A model generated the notes under the pieces. It was not told the DNA's origin. It saw only the letters and a list, made by a program, of their open reading frames with translations, and did no database searches. This document shows, piece after piece, positions 14,901-44,415 of a stretch of DNA of 64,000 bases. The stretch comes from Oasisia sp. SBJ-2009 (Eukaryota; Annelida; Polychaeta; Sabellida; Siboglinidae). The DNA lies in contig OZ024862.1 of the NCBI GenBank assembly GCA_964017155.1, forward strand, positions 39,709,675 through 39,773,674, given 5' to 3'. Each line of letters begins with the position of its first letter. Position 1 is the stretch's first letter. Both the position numbers and the translations under genes were made by a program.

Positions 14901-17900
14901 TTTTGTTGAGTAACTTCTTAATAGTAAACAGCTGTGTTTTTCGTATTATTGGCACATTATGCAACACTTCGTAAACTGCTATGCTCTCAGAATATTACTT
15001 TTAATAAACAAAGTACTATTGAATAGTTTGTATACTTTGATTACTCTTTACATGTTGGAGTGTTGACAATGTTATGTATTTACATAATGTACAGCGTGTA
15101 TAAACGTGTTTAATGTAGTTGTCGGGATGTTCACACATGGAATGATAGCTACTGTGTCCATATTGTTGTAAAAAAGCATGCAAACATAACCTCAACTAGC
15201 TGACATAGCCTACTTTTCTAACATCATTTCCTGTCTAATCAGACTCTGGTGAATGGGTGACTATTACACACAGACGTAACATGTGTTGTCAAATTGTATG
15301 TGGGAGTAGGTTTACTATACTGAAGAAACTGAAGAACCTGTAATGATCCTCCCAATCTTTCAGCTGAATCTTATCTGTATTCATCAGCTGACTGGTGTAA
15401 TTATAATGAGTATATCACATGACATAATCATGTGACATGAGCTACAGAAAGACTGGGGGAAGCTCTTGGCTGCAACATTCAAGTATGGTTGCATTCTTTG
15501 ATTTTCCTTCTAAATCACTTCTGCCATCATAAAAAAGTCCTGTTATCTGCATTAATTCTCTGACGAATGCTGAGAAATTCTTGGACTTGGAACCGTTGTA
15601 TATCCATAGCAATACAGTTCTGCATGTTTTGTAAGAGGTAAATTGCTTGAAAGCACATTCCGTGCAACTGGAATGGCAGAACAGAGTGAAAGTCTTTTTT
15701 TACAATCCCAGGTTGTAGACAGTGCAGACTCATGCAGAAACTGCAGCTCTGTGGCTGAAAATTTTAAAGTGTTGGTGCTGGAATTAACAGGTCTGCTAGA
15801 GGAAATAAACATGCTTTGAACGATCCCAATGATAGTATACTGCACTACTGGAAACACCAACTGTACTTCCTCCAAAAAACCTCCAACTACACCTGTCATA
15901 AGACCTCCCACTTCACCCCTCAACCCTAGTGACTTCCAACTACACCCTTCATGATACCCTCTAACTGCATCCTTCATCTTTTCTGTGTGTGTTGTAGTAC
16001 TGCCATCACAATCATGTGTAACATACAATGAATAATCACTTCATAATAAATGTGAAGCATTTGGTTCAGACTGTAAGATACATTTTGCATTGCACATGTA
16101 TGCTAAGTGACAATAGTTCCATTGTACAATCATACCATTGAACAAAATGACTTAATAGTAGTAATTATAAATACTACAATTGAAAACATAAATAAATAGT
16201 TATGGTTCTAAACCTGAAAAGGTACAAAATCAGTGCTGTGTTTTTGGTAAACCTCATGTCCCAAATCAACGCACAGAGTATCAATGTAAATTGCTGCTGG
16301 TTGGTCTCACCAGTGTATCCCCTGCAGCACCTCCAGATTGCCAGTATATCCCTGCTGGACTGGTCAGTCTAACTCTGTGGTCACCTTTCAGCACCTCTCA
16401 AACTGCCAATTGTGCTTACACAACTGGTCAGTGTAACTCTTTTCACATTGCAGCATCTGTCAGACTGCCAGTCTGTCCCTACTGAAATGGTCAGTCTAAC
16501 TCTGTGTTCACTTTGCAGCACCTGTCAGACTGTCCCTGTTGGACTGGTCAGTCTAACTCTATCTACTGGACTGGTCAGTCTGACATTGTGTTCACTTTGC
16601 AGCACCTTTCAGACTGCCAGTCTGTCCCTGCTGGACTGGTCAGTCTGACACTGTATTCACTTTGCAGCGTATCTCTGACCGGCCGTTCTCCTTGCTGGGG
16701 TGGAGTGACGGGGGCATGACTGCGATGATGATCGCCGCCAACTACCCCGAGAGGGTTCACAAGCTCGTCATCTGGGGTGCGAATGCCTTTGTGACGGAGG
16801 AAGACATTGCGATCTACGAACAGTTGCGAGACATCGACAACTGGAGTGCGAGGATGCGGTCGGGGATGGAGAAGATCTACGGACGCGAGAGACTACAGCA
16901 TCTGTGGCACAGCTGGATCGACAGCATGAAGAGATACCTTGAGGAGCGCAAAGGTACGGGGTGAGGGTGTGGGACATGGTAGTTCAGCAGTCGAACCCTA
17001 AAAAGGGCAAGGGTTTAGATCCACCTGCTGCTATTTATAAATTTATGTAATTCTGTTTATTACAATTCTGTGGTATTTTTTAGAAAAGACGCCAACATTT
17101 ACATGTCCTATGCCAGGGCAAGAACATTATGTTCCACCAATGGGAGAGGAAATTCTGTTCTTATAAACCAGAGGTCTCTGCATGTCTGGACACAAAACCC
17201 TTGCTCTGATAATTGTCCTTCCAAAAGCAAATCTAAGTTTGTGCGCACACAGGTTTATGTGATATGTTGTGTGCCCCTCATGTGTTTATTATTGGAATCA
17301 AATATGGGTACCTACATGCACACATGTACAGTCATATGCATGAAAATATACCTGTGCACTTAGAATTAAGTGATAAATCCATAAAGTAGGATAACCTGTT
17401 GAATCGGTGGTCAAAGATTCGGCGTAGTATCTGATATGTGCTGTGGAAGAGCTGATCTGTAAAAATGTTGACATACCTCCCAGTCTCAAATGAACCACCA
17501 ACCCTTATGGAAACAGCTCATCCATGCTCCAGCTCCAGCTCCAACCGACCAATAATAAATTGTTGATACATACATATTCTGTCTGTAGGTGACATTTGCA
17601 AGGAAGAACTTGCGAAGATCGAATGCCCGACGTTGATCATTGAAGGAGGGCATGACGCCATTCTCCCTGAGTTCCATCCTGAGCATTTGAGCGAAAATAT
17701 CAAGAACTCCAAGTAGGAAAACTTTCCAGACATACATAATAATATTAATAATGTATCGCAGACACGTTTAAAAATTACAACATAATGTGTCACATTATTG
17801 AAAGGACCTGTCTGATGTATCAAACGTGTATTTCAAAGTTGCTCCTTTCCCACCAGGAGAGGCCTTATAGTGAGCATAAAATACAGTGATTTTGTTATTA

Positions 17901-18285
17901 TGAATGAAAATGTTAAATACCTATAATATACCAGTTTGTTTTCTGTCATCATCTGAAAGACAATAATTTTCATGTAATGTGGCCCGTTTGTAATACGTGT
18001 TGTTTTGACAGCATCTTTATGTATGCCAAGTCAGCGTAGTGGATTACAATAGTCAAAATGAAAAGTCCTAAACACCTGCTCTAGTTAATGTATTTCTTAA
18101 TAACATTGCCAAATACTTGTAGAGACCCAACTGTTTGAAAGCTCGACAAGCACTTCACAGATAAGGTTGAGTGACCAGTGCCATTTCTGTTCAGGTTGGT
18201 GAGGGTGCCTGAAGGAAAACACAATCTACACATGCAGATGTACCACCAGTTCAACAGCATTGTCGAGAAGTTCCTCATCGAGTAG
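2920..18285 (+). CDS. BPHL: BPHL, valacyclovir hydrolase-like serine hydrolase (7 exons)
   Basis: Exons 2920-3041, 11515-11568, 13154-13254, 13724-13890, 16668-16953, 17589-17712 and 18195-18285 have GT/AG boundaries and matching phases. They sum to 945 nt (314 residues plus stop), close to human BPHL (291). The family comprises alpha/beta-hydrolases that cleave amino-acid esters, including the prodrug valacyclovir. Motifs in order: a basic N-terminus without acidic residues up to about residue 31 (putative mitochondrial presequence); the oxyanion-side CPGAL loop; WDPRGYG; the nucleophile elbow GWSDGG (Ser161); VIWGAN; EGGHD (Asp266); and PEGKHNLH (His294). The triad Ser161/Asp266/His294 is complete. 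The start at 2920 is chosen because a TATA box lies just upstream and the presequence follows. Intron 1 is 8.5 kb. Exon 5 is preceded by a tandem array of acceptor-like copies. Identification is by family motifs recalled from vertebrate BPHL. Physiological substrate is unknown. Confidence 0.95.
4162..4206. repeat. Perfect 45-bp palindrome
   Basis: Arms 4162-4183 and 4185-4206 are exact reverse complements around a single T at 4184. Core: ACTAAAGCATATA-T-TATATGCTTTAGT. It is AT-rich and could extrude as a cruciform. No function is evident. Confidence 0.9.
4277..5120. mobile_element. Nonautonomous inverted-repeat element with TTAA flanks
   Basis: Inverted repeats at about 4277-4379 and 5013-5120 pair over roughly 100 bp with mismatches. 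Both contain the same TAGAGTT(A/T)...GTGGAAATTG-type blocks in opposite orientation. The outer ends read TTAA-AGGACAAA and TTTGTCCT-TTAA, consistent with a TTAA target-site duplication as in piggyBac- or Kolobok-type transposons. Length is about 836 bp between the TTAAs. There is no transposase; the 89-residue frame inside is not recognisable. Confidence 0.65.
5401..5723. repeat. Inverted repeat with 39-bp perfect arms
   Basis: Positions 5401-5439 and 5685-5723 are exact reverse complements (TCAGTTTGATTATTTTATCT and onward). The loop is about 245 bp of AT-rich sequence. It could be a degenerate MITE. The outer ends show no clear target duplication. Confidence 0.85.
8758..9041. mobile_element. 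MITE, CCCAGCAAAC termini (copy 1)
   Basis: 284-bp element bounded by CCCAGCAAAC and GTTTGCTGGG. The interior is rich in CACGTG/CATGTG-like short palindromes (TGTATTCACGTGAATACACA). A second copy in opposite orientation lies at 49687-50028. No coding capacity. It sits in BPHL intron 1. Confidence 0.85.
10937..11140. repeat. AT-rich tandem repeat, unit about 45-80 bp
   Basis: Successive variants of AGTATAATGTTTATTA followed by either CCTTGTTTTTCCAACTG or ACATGTTT, four or five copies with length differences. Within BPHL intron 1. Confidence 0.85.
11569..13153 (+). other. BPHL intron 2 with SINE/LINE tail
   Basis: The stretch 11990-12075 ends in GATTATGGATGTGGCGCTAT and then an (ATT)n tail, a retroposon 3' end also seen at about 36897-36960 and, reversed, at about 41150. 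The rest of the intron has no identifiable content. Confidence 0.6.
11990..12078 (+). mobile_element. Retroposon 3' end, GTGGCGCTATA plus ATT tail
   Basis: Sequence TTGTGAAGCGCCACGAACGATTATGGATGTGGCGCTATACC followed by an ATT-rich tail (written here only by its key words GTGGCGCTAT and AATAAATA). A sister copy at 36893-36963 shares GATTATGGATGTGGCGCTAT with one or two differences. Such 3' ends belong to SINE or LINE families; the family here is unresolved. Confidence 0.6.
13255..13723 (+). other. BPHL intron 3
   Basis: 469-bp intron, GTGAGG donor and CTCATAG acceptor. I see nothing else in it. Confidence 0.85.
14661..14862. repeat. Direct duplication, about 100-bp unit, two copies
   Basis: TACAAAGAAATGTGTGTG starts at about 14665 and again at 14763. 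Each copy runs through CAGATAATGTA and ACCCTCTTA to TTATTCTACCACTGAACTG. Identity is roughly 85 percent by eye. Intronic. Confidence 0.85.
16300..16667 (+). repeat. Minisatellite of 3' splice-site copies upstream of BPHL exon 5
   Basis: About five units of 62-84 bp, each ending in an acceptor-like sequence (TTCACTTTGCAG or variants). Their AGs end at 16327, 16391, 16453, 16518 and 16602, and the true acceptor ends at 16667. After each AG the unit reads CACCTNTCAGACTGCC...CCCTGCTGGACTGG, a diverged copy of the first 30 or so bases of exon 5 (CTGACCGGCC...CCTTGCTGG). The unit is therefore the intron/exon junction itself. Confidence 0.85.
16954..17588 (+). other. BPHL intron 5
   Basis: 635-bp intron, GTACGG donor and CTGTAG acceptor, no other content seen. 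Confidence 0.85.
17713..18194 (+). other. BPHL intron 6
   Basis: 482-bp intron, GTAGGA donor and TGTTCAG acceptor, no other content seen. Confidence 0.85.
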
Positions 18286-19223
18286 ATGGTGCAGGCACAA
18301 GATGGTGCAGACACCAGCTGGTGCCGTGCAGCACCGTACAGCACTATAGAGCCCAAGAGCGTCTACTGCACTCCACAAGTCCCAGCCAGGCGGCCGTTGT
18401 TGATGCAGGAACCAGGCGTAAAGCTACGATTCCACGTGTATGGAAATGCTTGCGGAATACCTGTGTCATCAAGTTTTTAATTCCGGTGCGGGGACATTTC
18501 GATTTGTTACACGGGTGATTCAATTTGCCACAATCGTATGACAAAACTCATCCGCCAATGTACATTTGAAATAATTTCCACTGTGCACTATAGTGAATGT
18601 TTTGGCGCATGTCTATAGTGAATGTTTTGGCGCATGTCACGTCCGCATGTTATATCCATACATGTGGAATCGAGTAGTTAGTCACCATATCAGCAAGTTG
18701 GGCCGCATAGAGTGTATGTGATTGCTATCTTTCATTTTTTGTTTGGGTACTCCGACGATGTACCATGTTAGTTTGCTTGTTTTGATGCATGGTATCTATG
18801 TGTCATGTATGAACTTGTATGTGTAGTGGGCGGGCATATGGCATCTAATGCTGTGCGAAGGTTTTACTTATAATACACAAACCAGTTCCGTCTGGTTGTA
18901 TGGTAATATGAAGTTTTTGACAGAGTCAACGAGGTGGATGTATAATTTGTTCTCATGATTACATGCTATGGTGTATCACTGGATTCGCTCTTTAGGTCCA
19001 TTGGTCAGATAAATGTGCTTATTGTATTGCATTTATGTAATTAACATTGAAAATCATTTTGTTTAGATGTTGATTGTTGTCAACGTGCTTACTTTTAGAA
19101 ACATCGGCAGCTAGCTCCGACAGATATATTGTCTGCAGATTCCTGTTTCACTTGTGCCATGAAGAACACATAACTAGGACATATTTTTCCGTCCAAATTT
19201 ATTTTGGTGAATTGGAATTCCAG

Positions 19224-19229
19224 AATAAA
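19224..19229 (+). promoter_or_regulatory. Candidate BPHL polyadenylation signal
   Basis: AATAAA about 940 nt after the BPHL stop codon. Chosen as the first canonical hexamer; the actual cleavage site cannot be proven from sequence. Confidence 0.4.
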
Positions 19230-20877
19230 ACAGGTGATTTCATTTAACGTTCTTGTCTGCATGTTCAAAATTGTCTAATGTACAATTGGTTTATTTATTT
19301 ACGAGGCATATACACCCTTGGAGTGCCATTGTTTGTTTTTTGGTTCATTTGATCTTTGCCTAACCAGTGATAACTGACAGGTGTTGTTTTGTAATGAAGT
19401 TTTGATATATGAAAATCTGAGTAGTTAGTTGAGTTTCTATATGTCGCTGCCATCACATATCAATGAGATGTTTTTTTTAATATTACATCGATTGAATAGA
19501 ATATTAGCAATTAGAATTGTTTCGTATGTATTAGACACTTTCACGGCTGATATGATTCTACTAATCACAATTATGAGTGTCTTTTGAAGATATAAACCTG
19601 ATATTATTAGCACTACGTCGTCCTGGTTGTTTCATTTGTAGCCGAAAGATTTGTAATAATTATTATTACAAACGGATATGTAAAAAGTCTGGGTAATCTA
19701 GGCTACCTGTCAATGACGGCACTATGACTGCTTCTCGTATTCTGTTCATTCCAGGTTTTATATTGTATTAACAATTACCCCTGCGCAAGTAAAGATACAA
19801 TAACAATATCTACAAGATACTGTAAGGATGCCTCTAGATCAATGGATAAATGCGCTGCCATTCATGAACTGAATCCAGTCATTATTATATAGTGCAAAGT
19901 TGTGCTGTCTACGTTCTATGTTCAAAATTATTGAAGCTCGCAGACTCAAAATGCACCCCCTTGAAACTCGACGTGGCATGTAAATGTGTAATGCCAGTGC
20001 ATGAATAACACAGGCAAGTTCCAAAGGTCTGGGAAGAGGGTCTCCTCAGAGCCCCTGCAACCGCCTATGTATAGAGCTTGCCAAAACCTCCACATGCACC
20101 ATGTTGAAATTCAATCCCTTGACCGAGGCTTGAGCAGTCCCTATCCTCAACTGTACTGGGACCCGCCATAAACCCACGTTTACGAATGTAGCACACACGT
20201 AGATCTACTGTGACATACGCATGACATTGCATGTTCTGTGTGTGACACACTGACACCGTTTTAGAAATAGGCATTAATCGTCCATTTGAGACTTCCCCAA
20301 AGCATTCTTTAACATAAAAGCCGGCTGTCCTTAGGCGACGCTGGTTGTATATAAAAAATCTGCAGTACAGTCGTCTTTGTCGTATACCTATATCAGGTGT
20401 TGTAACCGGGTCGCGGTTCTAACAAAAACTGTCTAGGCTAGCTAGGGCATTATTTATAGAATGCTAAGTTTTTATCACACCATTCAGGATTATACGTCAT
20501 GCATAAATTTATTTCTGAATATTCGCAACTAACCACTGGGGAAAATGTGTGCAGGAAATTCGGACATTAAAATTCAAGTTACTTAAATTAAATACTTTCT
20601 TTAAAATTGCGTCTTTTTAAAATTTATACCTAGATCACAAGTATACTTTTTGATATTGGAAGCCCCATATCTATGGTAGGATGTGTGACCTTCATATATA
20701 TATATATATACATAATATATATATATATAATATATATATAATTCAAACCCAATTCGCATAAAATGAATACCGACATGATAACCAAGTTCACTGACCAACC
20801 ATTCACAGAAGGCATCAAAGTTAGAAAGTAAGAGAGAAACGATACATTATTAAAGAGACATGAACCCAAAGCTCCTA

Positions 20878-21170
20878 CCCTTGGCAAAAAAAGCTTTAAA
20901 TTTTCTATAGAATATTCTATAGGATTTTTGCTTATAGTTTTCTAGAGGATTTTCGCCAATAGTTTTCTATAGAAAAATCTATAAAATTATATAGAAAACT
21001 TTAGGCCACACAAAATCTATAGAAAATTCTGTAGAATTCTATAGAACACTGCAAAATTCTTTAGAATTCTATAGAATTCTATAGAAATCTATAGTTTTCT
21101 ATAGATTCTCTACAGAATTCTATAGAAATCTATAGAAAATCTAGTTTTCTAAAAAAAAAATTGCCAAGGG
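20878..21170. mobile_element. MITE with CCCTTGGCAA termini and TA target duplication
   Basis: 293-bp element: TA-CCCTTGGCAA ... TTGCCAAGGG-TA. The interior is made almost wholly of variants of TTCTATAGAA/TTTTCTATAGA, a short palindrome repeated about 20 times, so the whole element can fold on itself. TA flanks fit the Tc1/mariner-like target choice. No coding capacity. Confidence 0.85.
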
Positions 21171-21883
21171 TACATAACATTAGCCTATAGCCAGCCAACA
21201 CATTCCTCACTCTACTCGCCCACACATTCTGACCATGACAAACACCAACATGTACCAACATGGTTACAATGAGGATTGGTGCTGGGACAAACCCAAATGG
21301 GAGATAGACGCATATCACGTAAATGTAAAGGAAATGTGTTACTCGTGTGTTACGCCGGCATACATGAATACACTAGAGACAATGGCATTAACAGAGAAAT
21401 AACAGAAGGTGCAGATTTGCAAAAACAACCTGGTAGGAATATATGTAGGAGTTAACAGAGTTGAGAAGAGAAGAGGATGAAATGAGACTGGAGGTTGGAG
21501 TGAATGAAAGTTCTAAGAATAAATTGGTGAGGAGTACATGGGCTGGTGATGTAGTACAAATGGCTGATAAAACAGTCAGAGAGCAGATGCCCAGAAAGTG
21601 GAGGGGAAATGGAGGCGAGGCCGAGGAAGACCGCTAACCATTCGATTCGGTTAACTGCTCCCTTTGAGCCTGATATGTTAAACATTATATACGTTTTTAA
21701 TAATGGGGTTTGCTTTTATTTAATAATGTTCTTTTTATGAGTTAGGCCTTCTATTTCACAACACAAATATAGCGGGTAGGCCTAGCCATAGCTATATAGA
21801 GCCCAGCTGTAAAGCTATTGCGTAGACCTGTCACCAGTCCTTGTTTCACGGCAAACGCCAGGTTTAGATTTCATTCAAAGATG

Positions 21884-24532
21884 TCAGAATTTACAGAGAT
21901 CGTCTATATGTTTGGGATCAAAATCGGTATTGAGCTGATCTATGAGTTGCCACACGTAAAGATCGTTGTCTTCAATCAGACTGCGCGCCTCGGAGTTATA
22001 GTCAAAGTCCCGCGCGTTTTGCATCTCAAACTTTCGCATTTCTTCCGGCGGCGTTCGCAGATACTCGTCCCATCGACTTACGAGCGCGTTGAACGCCTGC
22101 TGGCGCCACTGCGCCATCTGCTTGTAGCGCCAACGCGAGACGGCGTCCGACTGCGTTGGCGTCTCGCTGGACGAGAACGGATCAAGTCCGAGTAGCGGCG
22201 TTAGCCACGACTCACATATGTTGGTATAGCCGGTACAGGACGCGTTCACCTCCGTCGGGTCGTCGTCCGCTGCTCGGTCCACTGGACCAGCGGACGCTGC
22301 GAGGGCTTGCTGCTTGGTCGAATGCAGTGCCGATAGGTGCTTCTGTCGACCGGATTTGGTGCGTACTGCGCGCCGCTGTGGCTTCGGCGATTGTTTTGAT
22401 TCCTTCGTTGACGAATAGGTGCACGACTTCGACTCGGCGACGTATTTCCGCTCACGTGCGCCGCCGCCACCGCCGCTGCAGAGTTCCGCCTTTAGTCGAC
22501 TGTGGCAGACGCGAGATGGCGTGCGGCCGTCGAGAGACGTCTGGCGAGACGCGCCGCTCGTGGCGCCGCTCTCGGGCGTAGCTCGCACTTGCCTTGCGGT
22601 GGTTTTATTGTCGGGTGTCTGCGCCGATTCGAAGTCTCCGGAAGTTGTCGCCGTTGCTGCAGCCGCAGGCGTTGACCGATTGCTGTGCGTTTCCGGTCCA
22701 TGCTGTATGTGTGACGTACACAATATTGTTACAATTTAATTTATTTGTTATATAGAAGCTTTTATACAACATTTTATTTGTACCATCGACAGTCTGTGTA
22801 ATTGTATTAATGAAATACATAGTGTGTTCGCAAGTTATATTTAAATAGTTAACAAGCATGCATGCACGTCTACTGTGGCCTACAGCGCATCAATGGGTTG
22901 TACGTGGCTTTGACTCTACTGTGTATGACTCACCTGTAAGTCGGACGAGAAATCGGCGTCAAGCATGTCTCGCCTAGACGGCGGACTCACCGGCTGGAAA
23001 GCGGCGAAATCGAAGGTCTGCTGCAAACCGTGCTGGATGGTGAAAGGGTTCGGTATCATCGCCGACATGGCGTTGGCGCTCTTCACGGCGTGCAGCTCGT
23101 TCTTCGGTGGCTGCAGGGGGCTGTCAGTCTTGCCGAGAGCTGAGCCTCTGGTCGGACACGTCTCGCTGTCGCCCGTCGCGTTCACCCAACAGGTGGCGGC
23201 CGGCAGCACCTTCTGTGTGCCCGTGTCTCCCTGGTGCTCGCCCAGCGGCGGCTCGTTGGCTTGCGGCGGCGTGAGGAGGAGGTTGCGTGTATTGGTGTCA
23301 GAAGTGGGATACCCGTTGTCCGTTCTACAATCGGCCATAGTAGCGACAACGAACTTATCGTGTTGGTCGTCTGAGACGAGGCTCTCTCGAACTTGCCCGC
23401 TTGTGGTGTCTTCATTTCGCCTTGGTGATAGGTCTGTTGACTGCGTAGTTCCCAGCCAGTCACCGTGTTGGGCGTTCTGTTTTGTCGCGGGTTCACTTTT
23501 CACGCCCGTCGTCCTTACCTGGGTGTAGTCGATTGTAGTAGGTTTTCGTTTGAATTTAGTGTCCCCGTCTAGCGGAGTTTCGGATTTCACCGCAGCATCA
23601 AAACGACACAGAACATCGTTCTGTGTGGATCGACACCCCTTGGGCTGCTCGGCATACATGTGCGTCTGAAGCACCACGGAGCACTGTTTGCTGCAACTGT
23701 CGCCCGCTGTACATTTACCCTTTAAGTCCGCACGTTTGAAATCGTCGTCTAGCAGCGCTTTCGCAAGTTTTCGACTGTGATGAGGCCGTACGTTCGTCGA
23801 TGTTTCTTTGACGTACGGCTGGTGTTTCTCGTCGCTAGAGGGCGTCTCCATTTTAGCACCAGACAATGAGGTTCGCTTTCTGTGTGTTGTAGCACTCCGG
23901 TGTTTGTTTCCCAGAGTTGGTGTGCCGGGCAAAGACTGGGCTTTGGGTGATCTTCTTCGTGCCTGACTGTTGCCCGCTCTAGATCGTGGTGTATCGACAG
24001 TGTCAAGAGTGGGTATCGGATCTCTAGCTTCTTTACGGGGCGTGCTGACCTTCGGAGAGACGTGCACACCGCTTCCCTTTTTCTGTTTCGTCCCCACTTT
24101 CCATTTTTTATGCAACTTGCATTTTCTGTTTTTCGCTGCCACCACGCCGGAATCCGAACGTCCCATATCGGATCGATCACTATCAGAAGTAGTATTCACA
24201 GCAAGATCGTCATCGGCAATGTCCTTGAGACTGTCGCCATGAACCATCGGGCTTCCCGTGTCGCCTCTGTCTACAGGTGCAATCTTGTGTCTTGTACGCG
24301 GTGTTCCTGGCTCGCCGTTTACCGCGACTTTCTTGTCTGTGTTGGCGCTCGGCGTGTGTGTGGCGCTACGTTTTACGTCACCTTTGCTAGTCGGCCCGCT
24401 CGGCGACAATTTCTCCTCCTTGCACACGATTGCATCCCGTGGTCTGCCGGCAGGACTCAAGTCCTTACTCTGGAGTCTGGCACTTCGGCGGCGCTCCATC
24501 GCAGATCTCACATCAGCACTGATTTTTGGCAT
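21884..24532 (-). CDS. Unrecognised 805-residue disordered basic protein (2 exons)
   Basis: Exon 1 spans 24532-22934 (533 codons) and exon 2 spans 22702-21884 (273 codons including stop). The CAG|GTGAGT donor and CATACAG acceptor are both in phase 0. The start MPKISADVRSAMERRRSARL is the first ATG in a long GC- and CpG-rich open frame. Residues 1 to about 690 are Ser/Thr/Pro/Lys-rich with no recognisable fold and many SP/TP sites. The last 106 residues look structured: a Trp-rich helical stretch (SRWRYKQMAQWRQQAFNALV, then SRWDEYLRTPPEEMRKFEMQ), then an acidic end with DLYVWQLIDQL. This suggests a nuclear, phosphorylated protein with a C-terminal binding module, but that is inference and I do not recognise the family. 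The shadow frames on the plus strand through this GC-rich region are not genes. Confidence 0.75.
22703..22933 (-). other. Intron of the minus-strand 805-residue gene
   Basis: 231-bp AT-rich intron, sharply lower in GC than the flanking exons, with GTGAGT donor and ACATACAG acceptor. Confidence 0.8.
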
Positions 24533-26047
24533 TGTCTCTGCGAGCGACTTCTCGGAAATACGACTTTGCTTAAATAACGGTCCACGCGATAGCGTGGTTA
24601 CGTTTATTGCGTCATTCGAAATGTCACACCTTTACCGGTCCTAACGGGCGAACGTATGCATTACATTTCCCGAAGATCATCGAATGTATTCTTGTCGATT
24701 TCAAAGTGAAGAAAGTAACTACATTATATTATTTAAACGTGTGTGACACGTGTATCCGATCATAGGGCCTAATTAGGCTATATATTTGTACAGCTCTTCC
24801 CACGTGGTCGTGCACATTCTATAAATGTATAGTCATCAGGTTCATTCGGATATCATGCACCTTTTAAACAATTGTCTCTTCCTCATTATCTATCAATTTT
24901 GTTATTATAAAGTTTTTTTACATAATGTAAAGATTTTCACATAAGTCATTATCTCGAGATGCGGTCTAAAAGTGGAGGATATTACAAAAATGTCCGGTAT
25001 CTGCACCAAGTTGTGATGTCGGTTATGACGTGACAGGTTCTTAAGTTTGATTGATATGTATAACGAATGCGCATGCTCGTTTGTTGAAAATCCCACGCAT
25101 CTGGAATGTCATGCCTTCAACCTTTCTAGTAACTTCTGGCATAATATGCAAAGGGTTAGGTTTTCTTAATAGTTACATGGATACACAAATAATGCAAACA
25201 ATTTTATTTTGTTACGCTTTAAAACATAACATATCAAATACTAACGTAACATTATGGTCAAATAAATCAATACTGTTCATAGACATTGTGTTGTAGGTAT
25301 TCTTGAAAAACTACTTTAAAGAAAAAACAATTATGTCATATTTTTTTCAAAGAAGCTATTGAATTCACTTACAAACTTAATTTTTTTATTGTATGCTGGT
25401 GTGTTGGATGTTGTGTCGTTGTATCTCATTTCAATGTCATAGTGTGTTTCTTTATCTTAAATGAAACACGGAATAAATTTGTTTAAATACATATTTTCTC
25501 CGACGCAAATGCAAAACCAGTTTAATTAAAAATCACAGTTATGCTTCTTGTCAGTCAAACTGATCATATTAACCATCAAAACAATTAAAAACGGTAATTT
25601 TTCAAACTTACATTGCTTAATTATCGTGCCAATGAATTGGGATTTGTTTGGTAAGATAAGCCACTATATACCCTACTTTATATTAAAACGGAATATATTT
25701 AATATTATTATTATTATAAAGTCCTGTTGACTTCCAGAGGCAGAACTAACACCTCCCAATGCTCTACAACGACAGTGTAAACCGGAGTCTAAACTTGCAA
25801 ATCTAACTGATTTTTTACTTTAAATGTTTAAGCATATGTCATCTAGAAAACACTTTTTATTTTGTATCAAGCTAACGATGTGCAATATCAGGTATTAAAT
25901 GCTGGTGTAACGACGATTTCGAGTGATATGTATTTATTTGAATTATATCTGGAAAGGTGGTAAAGCGTGATGTGTTGTTGGCGTTCTACTGAGATCCGTC
26001 GCGCGCAGTGCACTTTTCCAAATGTTTTCACTGGCAACAACATAAAA
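24533..26047. other. Divergent intergenic/promoter region
   Basis: About 1.5 kb between the start codon of the minus-strand gene (24532) and that of LRRC69 (26048). GC-rich only in the first 130 bp, then AT-rich. The two genes are head-to-head and could share regulatory sequence, but no specific element is recognisable. Confidence 0.5.
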
Positions 26048-44373
<18,326 letters not shown>

Positions 44374-44409
44374 CACAACCAGGTGAAGGTGACAGGGTTT
44401 AATTAGGCA

Positions 44410-44415
44410 AATAAA
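44410..44415 (+). promoter_or_regulatory. Candidate LRRC69 polyadenylation signal
   Basis: AATAAA 37 nt after the LRRC69 stop codon, implying a very short 3' UTR. Confidence 0.55.

Larger units (their letters stand above)
13891..16667 (+). other. BPHL intron 4
   Basis: 2.8-kb intron. It contains a roughly 100-bp direct duplication (14661-14862) and, at its 3' end, the acceptor-containing minisatellite (16300-16667). A 158-codon antisense frame at 15552-16028 is not recognisable. Confidence 0.8.
18286..21883. other. BPHL 3' UTR and intergenic region
   Basis: Between the BPHL stop (18283-18285) and the end of the minus-strand gene at 21884. A 25-bp direct duplication (TATAGTGAATGTTTTGGCGC) lies at about 18590-18638. 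A candidate AATAAA for BPHL lies at 19224-19229, implying a UTR of roughly 0.95 kb. The region also carries a TA microsatellite (20697-20741) and a TA-flanked MITE (20878-21170). No convincing gene. Confidence 0.7.

Noticed and set aside
15552..16028. 158-codon antisense frame in BPHL intron 4
   Set aside because: No recognisable domain, intronic and isolated. It may be an old transposon piece but cannot be supported as a gene.
22156..24644. Plus-strand frames over the GC-rich gene (up to 187 codons)
   Set aside because: Shadows of the 805-residue minus-strand gene, which has a longer frame and consistent splicing.
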